A DNA stretch of 64,000 nucleotides from the NCBI GenBank assembly GCA_036365455.1, contig JAWQUS010000002.1, positions 8,308,001 to 8,372,000 of the forward strand, read 5' to 3'. The position numbers and the translations under genes were made by a program. This DNA is from Macrosoma leucophasiata (Eukaryota; Arthropoda; Insecta; Lepidoptera; Hedylidae). Positions 22,550 to 32,963 of this stretch are shown here, piece after piece; the stretch's first letter is position 1; every line of letters starts with the position of its first letter. Below the pieces are notes generated by a model. That model made no database searches, was not told where the DNA came from, and worked only from the letters and a program-made list of their open reading frames with translations.

Positions 22550-23220
22550 ATGAAGTGATGAATCACGATAACCTTGGGAGCTTTAAGAGAACCTTAGGTA
22601 CAAATAAATATTAATCTCATTTACTTTATCGTATCCTGTTTTTTTAGTGTACAATAAACTAGGTATTAGGTACCTACATCCGTCATCACCAAAGAGATCA
22701 ATAAATTTGATAAGTATAACGAACTAACGAAAGATATATTCAAATAATATTCATGATACAAGATTTTACGATGTTTGGAAGGTGTCAAAACACTACACGT
22801 TGTTAAACCAAATTAAATTTCGAATATTCTTTTATAAGAGGTCCAGCGGAGGTCAGAATCGCGGCCAACCGGTCTATCGGTGTCGCAACATCTTATAATT
22901 TTGTTCAACGGCGCCGTCGTGAGAACGTGCTACAAGACCATTCTACTTGGACCTGCACCTCTCCCTTCACAAACCATCATTCATTCATAAAACACATTAA
23001 ACTTTACTCCAAAAAAGACCACGTTGCGCTGGTCGAACTACCGCAGTTAGTTTTCGTCGCTCCTACCAAAGTTACACGTAAAAACACTCATTTGTGTTAA
23101 ATCTAAATACGTGCGGTTTTAGTTTCTAATGAATACATTAAGTTTTGTATTGACCGAAATTTCAATAGTTTCTGTCTCGTGAGAAACTCATTTATTAATG
23201 TCAATACTAACTACGTCTTA
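22550..23220. other. Single-copy stretch, no gene assigned
   Basis: Part of it (22850-23060) is more GC-rich and single-copy, with GGTCTATCGGTGTCGCAACA and CAACGGCGCCGTCGTGAGAA. There is no coding frame. Confidence 0.35.
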
Positions 23221-23224
23221 TTTA

Positions 23225-23625
23225 TCTATACTTATAATAAAACTGTAGAAGTCTAAATTCTGTACATTCAAAATATTGAAAAAATAAGAACCAGGGGAAT
23301 TTACTAGATCGATACCCAACCCAAATATGTGATTAGAAAAATTTTTGTCTGTCTGTCTGTCTGTATGTTTGTTCAAGCATCACAGAAAAACTGCTGGTCC
23401 GATTACAATGAAACTTGGTATGATTATACTTTAACCTTTGGCGCACAACACTGGTTACTTTTTATCCCGGAAAAATGTCTGTTTGTCTGTGTGTTTGTGC
23501 ACGCTAATATCAGAAACAGCTTATTCGATTTGCGGTTTTCACTAATATATTGTGTAAGTTTAACATTTAGTGTTTGTTTCATGTGAATCGGTTCAGGAAT
23601 AAAAAGTTATATCAATTTAAAGAAT
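23225..23625 (-). repeat. Family B-related repeat with two GTCT runs
   Basis: It starts (plus sense) TCTATACTTATAATAAAACTGTAGAAG, described here only as a TCTATAC...ATAATAAAA tail, followed by TAAATTCTGTACATTCAAAA. It has a (GTCT)n run at 23345-23362, a CTGGTCCGATTACAATGAAA motif, a second TGTCTGTTTGTCTGTGTGTT run, and ATGTGAATCGGTTCAGGAAT. The ACTAGC head is missing, so the copy is 5'-truncated. A chance 85-codon frame crosses the microsatellites. Confidence 0.75.
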
Positions 23626-23670
23626 CATATCGAATATTTTTAAGCTATTCTGTCTATCTTAGTTCTATCT

Positions 23671-23990
23671 TTTAGGGGGTTTCGTACCTAAAAGGTAAAA
23701 ACGGATCCCACGGATTACTAATCCTCCGCTGCCTGTCTGTCTGTCCGTCCGTCCGTCTGTGTTTCCAGCCTGTATCTCATAAATAGTGATAGCTAGAAAG
23801 CTAACATTTTCACAAATTATGTATTTCTGATAAAGAGATAATTAATTACTAAAAATAAGAAAATGAAAATGTTAAGGGGTCCAAGGGGGCATACAATAAA
23901 CGTGTTTTCTTTTCGTATAATTTTTGGTCGCAAGTAGACGCTTAAAATTTTCACAGAATTTTTAGGTCATATGTTGTTTAATACCTTTCC
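23671..23990 (+). mobile_element. MINE-2-like MITE with (GTCY)n microsatellite
   Basis: TTTTAGGGGGTTTCGTACCT is followed by AAAAGGTAAAAACGGATCCC, a subterminal inverted pair, and then a (GTCT)/(GTCC)n run at about 23733-23762. This order matches the lepidopteran MITE class called MINE-2 in the literature (recalled: AGGGTTCCGTA subterminal repeat, TTTT target, hitchhiking GTCY repeat). The right boundary is uncertain. Confidence 0.75.
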
Positions 23991-23999
23991 ATAATAAAT

Positions 24000-24336
24000 C
24001 TATACATCTTTACAAATAAATAAAATTAGAGTGTCTGTTTGTAATATTAAAATAACCACTTTTTACTAAATGCATATGTATGTATGTATACACGGTACAT
24101 ATACCAAAACAATTTTTTTTACAAGTTTTGTCTGTCTCTCTCTGTCTGTCTGTCTGTTTGGCGGGGCTAATCTTGGGAACGGTTTTACCGATTTTGACGG
24201 GACTTTCACTGGCAGATAGCTGGTGTAATAAGGAGTAACTTAGGCTTCTTTCATACTAGCTGCGCCCACGACGTGGTCCGGGTAGCTGAACAATCATATT
24301 TTTTCTCACGTGGACGAAGTCGCGGGCACAGCTAGT
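24000..24336 (-). repeat. Family B repeat, complete copy
   Basis: Same layout as 21575-21903: tail with AAATAAATAAAATTAGAGTG, TATGTATGTATACACGGTAC, (GTCT)n at about 24129-24160 with CTCTCT interruption, GACGGGACTTTCACTGGCAG, and a palindromic head ending GCGGGCACAGCTAGT. The inner head arm is partly deleted (GTGGTCCGGGTAGCTGAA). Confidence 0.92.
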
Positions 24337-24339
24337 AGG

Positions 24340-26385
24340 AAATAAATAATCGATAAGACGATATTTAGAATTTAATGTTTACCTAAATTACGTTACAGTT
24401 TAGATTTATACGTATAGTTATTTATAAAGGTTTATTGCTTGAACCAATTGATATTAAGTAGGTACATGTAGAGTTACGTGGACGCTTATAATTTAAGTAA
24501 TTATGTCGAAGCTTCAGACTTAACTACACGCAATATCGATTTATCAATGATCAATGTCCACATTACGCAAATAAAAAGTGCATTTTGGAAGCTTTAATGC
24601 GGCGAGGCGGGCTAAATTGCGCAATTTGGTAAAAGTTATACGAGAATTTAGCGGCGGCAAAAAGAGCGGACGTGGACTCACGTACAGCGCTTCGATCGGT
24701 AATAAAATTTGCAACGATGCAGACTCAGACCGTCTATTGGGCGCTCGCCTTTAAATGCTCACGAAAATACACTTTTTGCTGCAAGTGTCGACAAGCCTTA
24801 TAATGTAGTTCATGCGAAATTCGTTAATTCGATTGAAAATACGAGAGCAAAGTTTATGTCGGTTGTTAAACTTTAATCGGTCCATCGCATCGGATTATTT
24901 GCAAGAAACACTCAGATTTCAAATTAGCTTAAGCAAAAAATATGACAGGGAATCATGAGTCATCTCGCGATTTGCCATTCCGCATCCGTCGATACCAGTT
25001 TCATGAGATAAGCGTTTCACTAGACCAGCGGACATATAAAGAAGACCTGTAACAACATTGAAAGTAGGTACTGTTAGGCGGCCGGCAGGAAGTGTCCGGC
25101 GAAAAAACCAGAAAGTCTACATCTCCATAAGACACGGGAATATCGCCTTCCGCTAATTATTTACGATATATTGCGTAACGGTGAAACGCCGGGAAGGAGA
25201 CAGGAAAAAAACACGCTTCACAGGACGCGAGTGGCCAACGCCTAAGATGACATTCATTGATATTCGACTTTAGCACAATAACTATTAAGTTTAAATTCGT
25301 TTAAAGACTATGATCGCTTGGTCGCTTTTAGAATATCTTTATTCATATTTCGAACGATCTCGATAAAGCAGAAACGGAGTCTAATCGATCGGTGTTTTTA
25401 TCGAATGTAGGCTTTATTACTTGTGGTTTAAGAGTTAGATCTGTGGGCTTGCCTGTCGGACACCGGTCTGTTTATACTGGTACGTAATTAAAGATACCAT
25501 AGCAGGAACCAGGAAGACTGTCGTACTATCTTAACAGTTAGCCGGAAGTCGCTCGATCTGTGAGTTCATTCATAAATGAGAGGCTCGTCGCGACAATGTT
25601 GTATGACAGGTTGACGCATCGCACCATTCTGGTTTCTATTCATATAACTGATAGGTTTAGTTTGCTTTAGAATTAGATTCGTAATAATTAAGCATGAATG
25701 AAACGAACCATTTAATTGAGTAGAAATGTGAACAAACATTGTGTTAGGCAGTCGACGCTTCGGTTTTAGACGCTCCATTTGGTAAATTTTGTTGACTTTA
25801 CAATAGTTGACAATCAATCGCAATCAATCAGATATGAACTTCTATTACACAAAGGTACGCAGCATTCACAAAGATCAACTGCATCCAATCTTATATAATC
25901 ATAAAATAACCTGATGGGTATTAGCAACAGTAAGACCACCGTCAGTCTCTACATATTCCTCTAGCAACAAGCAGTTCACATCTGAATGTTGATTAATAAG
26001 TAAACATACATAAGCTAAAGAAAACAAGAAACGTTGTCTTAATGACACCAATAAGGGGATCACATATTACCATCTAACCGGAACTCACCAATTGTACAAT
26101 ATGCTGTTAATTTTATACCAACTATTAAGATCCTGTTTGGGTAACAATAAACAAATATATACATAAATTAAATTACGTTTATAAAACACTAAGCTCATCT
26201 ATTGAACCTATGTAAACTGATATGGGAAATATTCATAATGACAGACATTCTACAGTTTGGAAATAATTATGATAGTATACACTTCTCCACTTTTATATGC
26301 TAGCCTACAAGAAAGGATGTTCGGCTTTTTATATAGCATGAAGTTATTTTCAAGCATTTTCCTAAATTTTATTACTCATGACTTT
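24340..26385. other. Two kilobases without recognised repeats
   Basis: This is one of the longest repeat-poor stretches. The part at 24590-24900 has higher complexity (GCGGCGAGGCGGGCTAAATT, CGGCGGCAAAAAGAGCGGAC). It could hold conserved regulatory sequence, but there is no coding evidence. The minus frame 25566-25823 is unremarkable. Confidence 0.4.
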
Positions 26386-26389
26386 TCAT

Positions 26390-26840
26390 GCTGAATCGAG
26401 CAATAGACATAATCCAATTCGTAATAAATCGTCTGGCACGATCAGACGTCGGGGCGACACTCAGTGTCCGGAACAAAGGGTGATAATTAAGTTAATAACT
26501 TAAAATTATTTCTCTAACTTGTAATCTAAGACACAACCACAGGTATAGAAATATTTCACGATGAGTTGACCAATCGACAAGCTAGAATGCGTAACAATAG
26601 GTGTCCACTGCAAAGGGCGCGACTCTGATTGCGGTAATCGATTTAAACTGTTTGTAATCATTTCTTTATCTGTAATCTTAGACACGAAACATAGATATAG
26701 AAAAATATCAAGCTGAGTCGAGCAATAGACATGATACAATGCGTAGGTAATGAATCGTCTGGCGCGATCAGACGTCGGGGCGACACTCGGAGCTCGGGGC
26801 AAAGGGCGCGACTCTGATTGCTGTAATCGAGTTAAGGCCA
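26390..26840. repeat. Three diverged tandem units, about 150-165-bp period
   Basis: Units start near 26390, 26560 and 26712. Units 1 and 3 share CGAGCAATAGACAT, AATCGTCTGGC and CGATCAGACGTCGGGGCGAC. Units 2 and 3 share GCAAAGGGCGCGACTCTGAT. TAATCT(T)AGACAC followed by AGATATAGAAA-type sequence separates them. A 121-codon minus-strand open frame spans the array and carries the repeat at protein level (QSESRPL twice). I treat it as a by-product of the array unless expression shows otherwise. Confidence 0.8.
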
Positions 26841-26844
26841 GTCG

Positions 26845-27284
26845 GACAACTAAACAAAAAGAGTAGGACAATTTAAGAGCGCGTGGGCGCAGGATGCTCC
26901 AACTAGTCGACTAGGGAGGTTTTATTTAATTACGCGCGTGTTTTCGTTTTGATAAAAACAAACATAAGATGCCTATGATGCCTCTTCTTTAGTAATAAGA
27001 AGAATTAGTTGATCATGTTAACGTTCCGTGATTAGAGACATAAATACGTCTGAAACAAAGCCTTAGAGCAACACAATCAAAATAAATGCATGCTCGTATT
27101 AAAAGTTGCACAGAATACTAATGAGGCAGTGGTTTTAAGTCTTCCTGTAGTTATTACATTATTGGCATGTATAAGGTATATGACGGCATCCGGACGCAAC
27201 GACTCCACCGTGCACAAGCGGAAGAATTTCCTTCTACTGGAAGAGAATTCTTCCACTTCCAATTCTTCCAACCGATCAATGGCA
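26845..27284. other. No gene assigned
   Basis: A plus-strand open frame (27090-27605) starts here and runs into the retroelement tail at 27285-27425. GGAAGAATTTCCTTCTACTG and AGAGAATTCTTCCAC form a small foldback at 27220-27257. Confidence 0.4.
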
Positions 27285-27425
27285 ATGAAACCATTTCAAA
27301 TGCAACAACGGCAACGGCCACTGCGACCGCCAATCCGCATGCGAAGCGCGGCTATTATGGCATATCCCCCCTATGGGGAGGCTTTGGTTCAGCAGTGGAC
27401 ATTTTTAGCTGAAATGATGATGATG
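27285..27425 (+). repeat. Retroelement tail remnant (CAGCAGTGGAC tail)
   Basis: The segment CATGCGAAGCGCGGCTATTA, then GGCATATCCCCCCTATGGGG, AGGCTTTGGTTCAGCAGTGG, ACATTTT and GATGATGATGTTGAT, has the order of a widespread lepidopteran non-LTR tail (recalled). Its GGGGAGG...CAGCAGTGG part resembles the tail of the 5S-derived SINEs in this window. The 171-codon open frame across it is therefore suspect. Confidence 0.65.
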
Positions 27426-27645
27426 TTGATATATTATATTGTACTGCTTAACTGGGATATGCGTAGAGAACGCATGTTTTGCTATAAATCTGTGTGTAGA
27501 TTCTCGAACTTTATATTATATCCAAAGCGGGGGTGTCTATGTCGTAGCCCGCACTATCTACAACTTTACCAACAGCTTAATCTATGGTACGTAAGTAACA
27601 AGTAATTGATCAAGCGAGTTTTCATAAATATCTGAGGTATCAAGG

Positions 27646-27765
27646 GGTTTTTTATTTATTTATTTATTTATCTTTATTGCACAAATACAATGTTGTACAA
27701 AAGGCGGACTTACACAACTAAAAAGCATTATCTACCAACATTATCGACTCTACCCAAAGGTTGAT
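27646..27765 (-). repeat. Dispersed repeat with CAAAAGGCGGACTTA motif
   Basis: (TTTA)n is followed by CTTTATTGCACAAATACAAT, GTACAAAAGGCGGACTTACA and GCATTATCTACCAAC. This is a common lepidopteran repeat end (recalled), with the TTTA run as its 3' tail on the minus strand. Confidence 0.7.
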
Positions 27766-27769
27766 AATA

Positions 27770-28505
27770 TCCGTTTTTATTATTATTTTACCATTTTTCA
27801 CGAGAGAAGATCTCATTTCTATTAGTTATACCTACTATACAATAATGTCTTGATGAAACATGCAAGAGTCGGTAGTAAAGATTTGATTAAGTTGTTAAAG
27901 CAATAGAACCTACTCTAGCCTAACCTACCCTCTCCCCTAAAGCTGCCGGATTGGAGATTTTCCAATTACCATCAGTATCATATATATACATACGTACAGT
28001 CAGGAAACTCGCCGTTTGTCCAAAATCAATGGAATATAGCTTTTATTACGACCGCGTAAGTTGCCCATGTATTCGAGCGTCGAGTTCCCTCATAGTACCC
28101 ATAGAATACTTAATTTTCAATGGTTGAGTAACATTTGTTTACCATAACGATCTTGTTTCTATTTGAAAAATGTTTTCAATGTTAAATGAATATAGAAATA
28201 TTTGTTCACAGACAGGCATTGACTAATAAGGTAGTAAAGGCAATTTAATTGATTTTGCAAGCGTACAGTTTTTTTTCTCAGCATCCGTTTGCACTTTAAT
28301 CAAATGGATTAGTAATATTTAAATTAAAATAATCAAAATAAGACTTAAATTTTAATAGCCAGTTATAGTGCGAGAAATGGATTTAGGTAGTAGTTAATTA
28401 TCGTACCTACCTAGTTGGTTTTGGCTTAATTAATACAACGAGAAACAACTTAATTTATTTAGAATGTATTTTATTGTTGTTCGATATTTCTAACTACATA
28501 TAAAT
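27770..28505. other. No gene seen
   Basis: AT-rich single-copy sequence. Confidence 0.45.
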
Positions 28506-28508
28506 ACA

Positions 28509-28810
28509 ACTGCCTCAGTAGCGTAGTGGTAGTAGGCCACTACTACTACGCTGGAGGTCCTGAGCTCGATTCCCGGTTCGGGGGCTATCAGAGTTAACGG
28601 TTTAAAATCCTTTATCTCTGGTTCTATCGGGATTTTTCCATTTTCTGGAAGTTTCCCAGTATTTCGGAGTTTGGTAATGTGCCTGGAGATGGCAACTCGT
28701 CACCTGTTACATGGGCCAAAACGTAACCGGCGAGTGTTTGCATGTATGCTTGAATGCATGCATTTACCCCTGCCTACCCCTTCGGGGATTACATGCGTGA
28801 AGTTACGTAT
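28509..28810 (+). repeat. tRNA-derived SINE, full-length copy
   Basis: Box A is intact (TAGCGTAGTGG). Box B is mutated to GAGCTCGATTCC, so pol III promotion is probably impaired. The body reads GAGTTAACGGTTTAAAATCC, CCATTTTCTGGAAGTTTCCC and TGGTAATGTGCCTGGAGATG. The tail is CTACCCCTTCGGGGATTACA with a final GCGTGAAGTTACG. Compared with 3902-4220 it lacks the GGTACTTCG insertion. Confidence 0.9.
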
Positions 28811-28844
28811 ATATAAAAATCTACGTTAATGATTGTTTGCAAAG

Positions 28845-29122
28845 ATTTTTTTAATTTTCAAAGTTGGCAAACAAGCATGCAGAGCAAATGGATGTTAATG
28901 ATGACTGCAGCCTATAGGTCAACACAAAAACCAGAGGTCAAAATGCAGATGCGTTGCTAACCCTGAGATCTTAGTTGTTATGTCACTGTTATTACGGGGC
29001 CATACGTAACTATCTATCCGGAATACGGTAGTGCTGAACACTACCATTTAGCGGTAGATAGATTAGGTAATGCGGTGGTGCCTACGCCCTCGAGTTCCTA
29101 CACTAGAACTCGACCACCAGTA
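28845..29122 (-). repeat. Family A repeat, full-length older subfamily copy
   Basis: It runs from TTGGCAAACAAGCATGCAGA through GATGACTGCAGCCTATAGGT, ACTGTTATTACGGGGCCATA and GCTGAACACTACCATTTAGC to the head CTCGACCACCAGTAG. The GTTATTACGGGGCC segment replaces GGAAATTACAGGGCC and marks the older subfamily. Confidence 0.88.
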
Positions 29123-29124
29123 GA

Positions 29125-29878
29125 AGATTACACCTAATTTCTCTTATTTCTGAATCTATCTTGCAGTACTCATGAAACGATGACACAATCACAGTCTAAA
29201 GAAAACGAACGTGTTAATAACAATCTTAGATTCAAATATGCGTATGTACCTATCTATATATAAACATGTTATACAGCAAATGGCAGAAGAGAACAGTCAC
29301 TTAAATCTTAAACAGAGCCGAAAACTAATTATTTTTAAACTATATTTCGACATTCAGTTAAATACTTTATTTACAGGAGGAGTATCCGTTAGTTTTTTTA
29401 TGAATCGATATTAGTGGCGTGTCGGTGTATCGCATGAGGCCTGTCACGTCACTATCCTCGCGGCAGGAAGTGCGCTGCCGGACGCCCATATCTAGCTACC
29501 GTATCTATCTCATTCGCTTATAGCTTGCTCATATTCCACTCTTTCGCTCCGGACAATACTCTCGTCCTTGTCTGTCTTTAGCAAGTTATCATAACGCTGT
29601 CTTCCTTCCACTTCGTACTATTCCGCGTTGCGTAATGATACCCCGAATTTTGTTTTATATTTCTCACCGTTATTTATTACGCCGTCATCTATACTTTGAT
29701 TGTTGTGCTGCATCTGCGGTCGGGCTTGTTAGAATAATTTTGCTTTATTTTCATTTCATTCTATTTTTCAAGCCTCATCACGATGATGTAATATTTTTTA
29801 TATAACAGTTAATTCAATAACGTGTTACAATCTAATCTGCCAATATCCGTGTTACCGGTTTAAAGCTATAACTTTATG
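29125..29878. other. No gene assigned
   Basis: Single-copy; part of it (29400-29640) is more complex. A 67-codon frame at 29211-29414 has no recognisable domain. Confidence 0.4.
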
Positions 29879-29879
29879 T

Positions 29880-30480
29880 ATCTGTGGCGTGTGATCGTCC
29901 CCGGTCCGCGGCCAGTAGGTGCGCGGCCAACGAGAGCGACTAGAAATCATCTCCGCGTCCGGTCATTCCGCCAGTGGCTGTGTTTTAATTATTAATGAAA
30001 CTGGCCGTCGCGGGAAAGCCGCACTACAGCCGGCTCTGCTTCCGCTCACGACGCTGCGCTTCATTCATAAAATCAAACAACTCAACTCTTACCAAACAAC
30101 TCCATTTTCCCTACATACAAAACCAGTCTCTACAACCGTGCCCGAAAGCACAATTCACATTCAATATGAACGCACGAGCGACTTCTCGGAACGTAACAGT
30201 ACGCGTACAGAAATAGACGCGAAAAAAGTTATAACTCGCTACGCGCCCAGACGAAAGTGGTTTCTCCTTCCAATGCAGAAAGTTGTTTTCCGTTTGAGGA
30301 GCCGATGCCGGTTAAGCCTTATAAGGCAACCGTGTTCTCGGTTGATTTTCTCGCTTGTCGTGAATGGGATACGTTCTGTACTTGGTGAGGTGTGAAGATC
30401 TAGTAATAGAGTGAATGAAGTCTCTACAGCGCTTTGGTAATCGAAGACAGCTTTTATGTGCGCCGGTTGGCGTGCAAGTT
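29880..30480 (+). other. GC-rich island with a 158-codon open frame, unrecognised
   Basis: The island starts GTCCCCGGTCCGCGGCCAGT and stays GC-balanced for about 500 bp. A plus-strand frame from 29919 to 30395 starts MRGQRERLEIISASGHSA and ends NGIRSVLGEV. It is Arg/Ser/Thr-rich, with no signal peptide, membrane segment or known domain that I recognise. Overlapping open frames on both strands suggest that composition rather than selection keeps it open. Possible readings are a lineage-specific small protein, a first exon with 5' UTR (a GGTGAGG donor-like word sits at about 30384), or a regulatory element. It is the best coding candidate in the window, but weak. Confidence 0.25.
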
Positions 30481-30484
30481 GCGT

Positions 30485-30793
30485 ATCCACTCGATAGGTA
30501 CTGAGCGAGTTACTTGCTAACTAGCGGAAAAACTTGCATATCACATTTCCATATAAAATGTATCACATTTAAGATATCGGTTAATAAACGAGTTATTCAT
30601 GGTGAAACACAATCAATATTCCTATTTTAAACTCTTCCGTTCTGACTAGTTCTGAGTGGCTGAATGGCTGACAGACAATGTAAAGAAAAAACTATTGATC
30701 GTAGATAACTGAATTTTGGTATATCTGTAGGTTCCTTGAGAAGTGGAGCACTGAGAGCATTTACCGAATTTCATAAGGGGGCGGGCATTAAAT
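30485..30793. other. No gene seen
   Basis: Single-copy spacer; no recognised repeat. Confidence 0.4.
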
Positions 30794-30794
30794 T

Positions 30795-30948
30795 TTTTAT
30801 TATTTTTTTTACGTAATAATGGTGTCAAACAGGCATGCAGTTCACATGAATAATAAGCGAATACTGCAGTGAATTCTTCCGTATAGGTAGATAAACACGT
30901 TGCCACCCCTAAGGCCTTTGTGATAGTTATTACAGGGCCAAAAAGACG
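30795..30948 (-). repeat. Family A repeat, 5'-truncated copy
   Basis: A T-run is followed by ACGTAATAATGGTGTCAAAC, AGGCATGCAGTTCACATGAA, TGCCACCCCTAAGGCC and GATAGTTATTACAGGGCC. It belongs to the older subfamily and lacks the head half. Confidence 0.78.
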
Positions 30949-31248
30949 TGACAAATAAGCCTTGACTTCGCCATAGGTATCTAAGTTTGATTGTAGACAT
31001 ACGACTTAAAAAGTAGTAGACTACGAATAAAAAAGTTCATAATAATACGACTGAATATGAAGACAATAATTGCTTGGCACATTTTCAAATCCGCTGTTGT
31101 AACAATGTTGGTCAGATATGGTGATGAAACTAAACACCGCCATTATGTACAAATGTATACATAATGTGTTATGTATGTCGTGCGACTCGTGTGATATAAT
31201 CTAACATCGTCCTGCGCTAAATTCGTTATATCAGTGTGCTTATTGTTA

Positions 31249-31345
31249 TACTAGCTTTTACCCACAACTTCGTCCGCGTGGAATTACTGATAAAGAAAAT
31301 TCCTTAACTCAATTCTCCTCATTCGCCAGGAATCCTCTTTCTCAT
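31249..31345 (+). repeat. ACTAGC-head repeat, head fragment
   Basis: ACTAGCTTTTACCCACAACT and then TCGTCCGCGTGGAATTACTG match the head signature shared by the copies at 13418 and 20818. The homology fades in the TTCGCCAGGAATCC region. Confidence 0.7.
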
Positions 31346-31494
31346 TCCTCGTCTTCGTTGTAAGAACAACCCTTGTGAAAAAACAACCTTGTGACCAGCC
31401 TTCCAATAAGTTCCAAAAAAGTCCTGAGGTCTTAGTTTTCTTATCATAAGTTAAAATAAGTTCTTTAGGCGGAGGTATTGCTTCCTGAGATTTG

Positions 31495-31610
31495 CCTCAA
31501 TTTTATGTCCCTAATTGTGAAGGCTCTACCATGTACACGGTATATCACGATTTAGCGACAGTTACTTTATAATTAATAAATGCTGAAGTGCCTACACCTT
31601 CAAAATCCTT
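31495..31610 (-). repeat. Family A repeat, degenerate head half
   Basis: Weak ordered matches on the minus strand (CACGATTTAGCGACAG, AATAAATGCTGAAGTGCCTA, CACCTTCAAA) end directly against the next family A head at 31611, a head-to-head arrangement. Confidence 0.5.
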
Positions 31611-32002
31611 ACTGGTGGTAGAGCTCCAGTGACGGAGCTCACGGGCGTAGGCACCACCGCATTACCTAATATACTTGCCGCTAAATGGTAGTGTTCAGCA
31701 CTATCATGTTCCGGTCAGGTGGTAATGTACGGTCCTGTAATTTTTGGCACAGAGGCATAACACCTTAGGCCTCTATTCAGCACTATCGTGTTTCGGTCAG
31801 GTGGTAATTTACGGCCCTGTAATTTCCGGCACAGTTACCACTCCTGAGGCCTAAGTAACACCTTTAGCCTCAAGAGTGGTAACGCATCTGCATTTTGACC
31901 TTGGCCTTTCTTTATGTAAGTGTCTTTGTGTAAGTGTCTATCTATAGGCTGCAGTCATTGTGGACTGCATGCTTGTTTTCCACGTCCATTACATAAAAAA
32001 AC
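31611..32002 (+). repeat. Family A repeat, internally rearranged long copy
   Basis: Normal head and middle up to ACACCTTAGGCCTC (about 31773), then a second pass through the GTTCAGCACTATCGTGTTTC-like to GTAATTTCCGGCACA middle. Next come an inverted piece, GTTACCACTCCTGAGGCCTAA (31834-31854, slightly over its listed arm), and its forward mate ending AAGAGTGGTAAC (31864-31883). The copy finishes with a normal 3' end, TTACATAAAAAAAC. Duplicated plus inverted blocks in one copy suggest template switching during reverse transcription or replication. Confidence 0.9.
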
Positions 32003-32004
32003 CT

Positions 32005-32545
32005 CTACTACAGCGCTACTATGAAAATAAATAATGCCGCATACTAGCGTAAGAGAAATATAAGCTACATCCGAATTTCACGGAACTAATCGTCGTTTCT
32101 TGAAAAATACTGTTTTGCACGAACAATAAGATCGGTGCCACACTGTCTATCCACAAAAGGCGCCTTTTTTCTGTTCTGTACCCACCTTAGAATACCAATA
32201 TGAAGTTCAAAACTCGTCTCTATTATTAAGGACGTTACGCATTAATTGTGTTGTAGATAATTTACTAAAATGAGCAGTTTTTATGTATTTCAGGTTAACA
32301 ATATGGTGCTTCGAATAACCGGATATAATTTGTCCGTATCAAGTTGAATGAGACGATGATATAAAAAAAAGTATTTACGACGATTAATACACGATCGATT
32401 TGTCATCGTCACTCGATACGTTTTGCAAGATAACTTTGTATCATATTACGTACAAGTAAAAAAATCTATATGCGTTATTAGGTTAATTTGTTCGCGGAGT
32501 TTCAAAGAGGATATTGAGAGTTAGTTGTTAGGTAGGATACTTTTC
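32005..32545. other. No gene seen
   Basis: AT-rich single-copy sequence up to the target-site duplication of the 5S SINE. Confidence 0.4.
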
Positions 32546-32558
32546 GCCGAATATCTTA

Positions 32559-32915
32559 ATAATGGCAACCCATTATACGTCCCACTGCTGGGCACGAGTC
32601 TCTCCCCTTTTTTGGGGGGAGGCCTGGAGCTTACTCCACCACGCTGCTCCAATGCGGATTGGTGGAGGTGGGTGGGTAAGTGGCCAACCCACTGTCGGAT
32701 GTTTTCAAACCGCTCATAAGGCCTCCGACAAGGTTTAACGACTGCTATACATCGATAGCAACCGGGACCGACGGCTTGACGTGCCCTCCGAAGCACGGAA
32801 ACGCGCATTTTAATTTGCCACTAGCAGTCACCCATCACACTACCCGACCGCGCCCGTAGTGCTTAACCGAGCAGATCGCTTACGATCTATACCAGCCGCT
32901 GGGCCATGCGCGCTT
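32559..32915 (-). repeat. 5S-rRNA-derived SINE, copy 2, with 12-bp target-site duplication
   Basis: Flanked by a perfect 12-bp direct repeat CCGAATATCTTA at 32547-32558 and 32916-32927. On the minus strand the 5S-like head has GTTAAGCACTACGGGCGCGG and GATGGGTGACTGCTAGTGG (box A and box C regions). The body has TTCCGTGCTTCGGAGGGCAC. The tail has CCCAGCAGTGGGACGTATAA. It differs from copy 1 by few substitutions. Frames of 64-95 codons across it are spurious. Confidence 0.92.
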
Positions 32916-32963
32916 CCGAATATCTTATTCACATATATTAGGATGATAACACTTAGGGACACA

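Noticed and set aside
27090..27605. 171-codon open frame, the longest in the window
   Set aside because: It runs through the retroelement tail at 27285-27425 and changes composition along its length; no domain was recognised.
32521..32808. 95-codon minus frame and 64-codon plus frame
   Set aside because: Both lie inside the 5S-derived SINE; the same reading is possible in any copy of the element.
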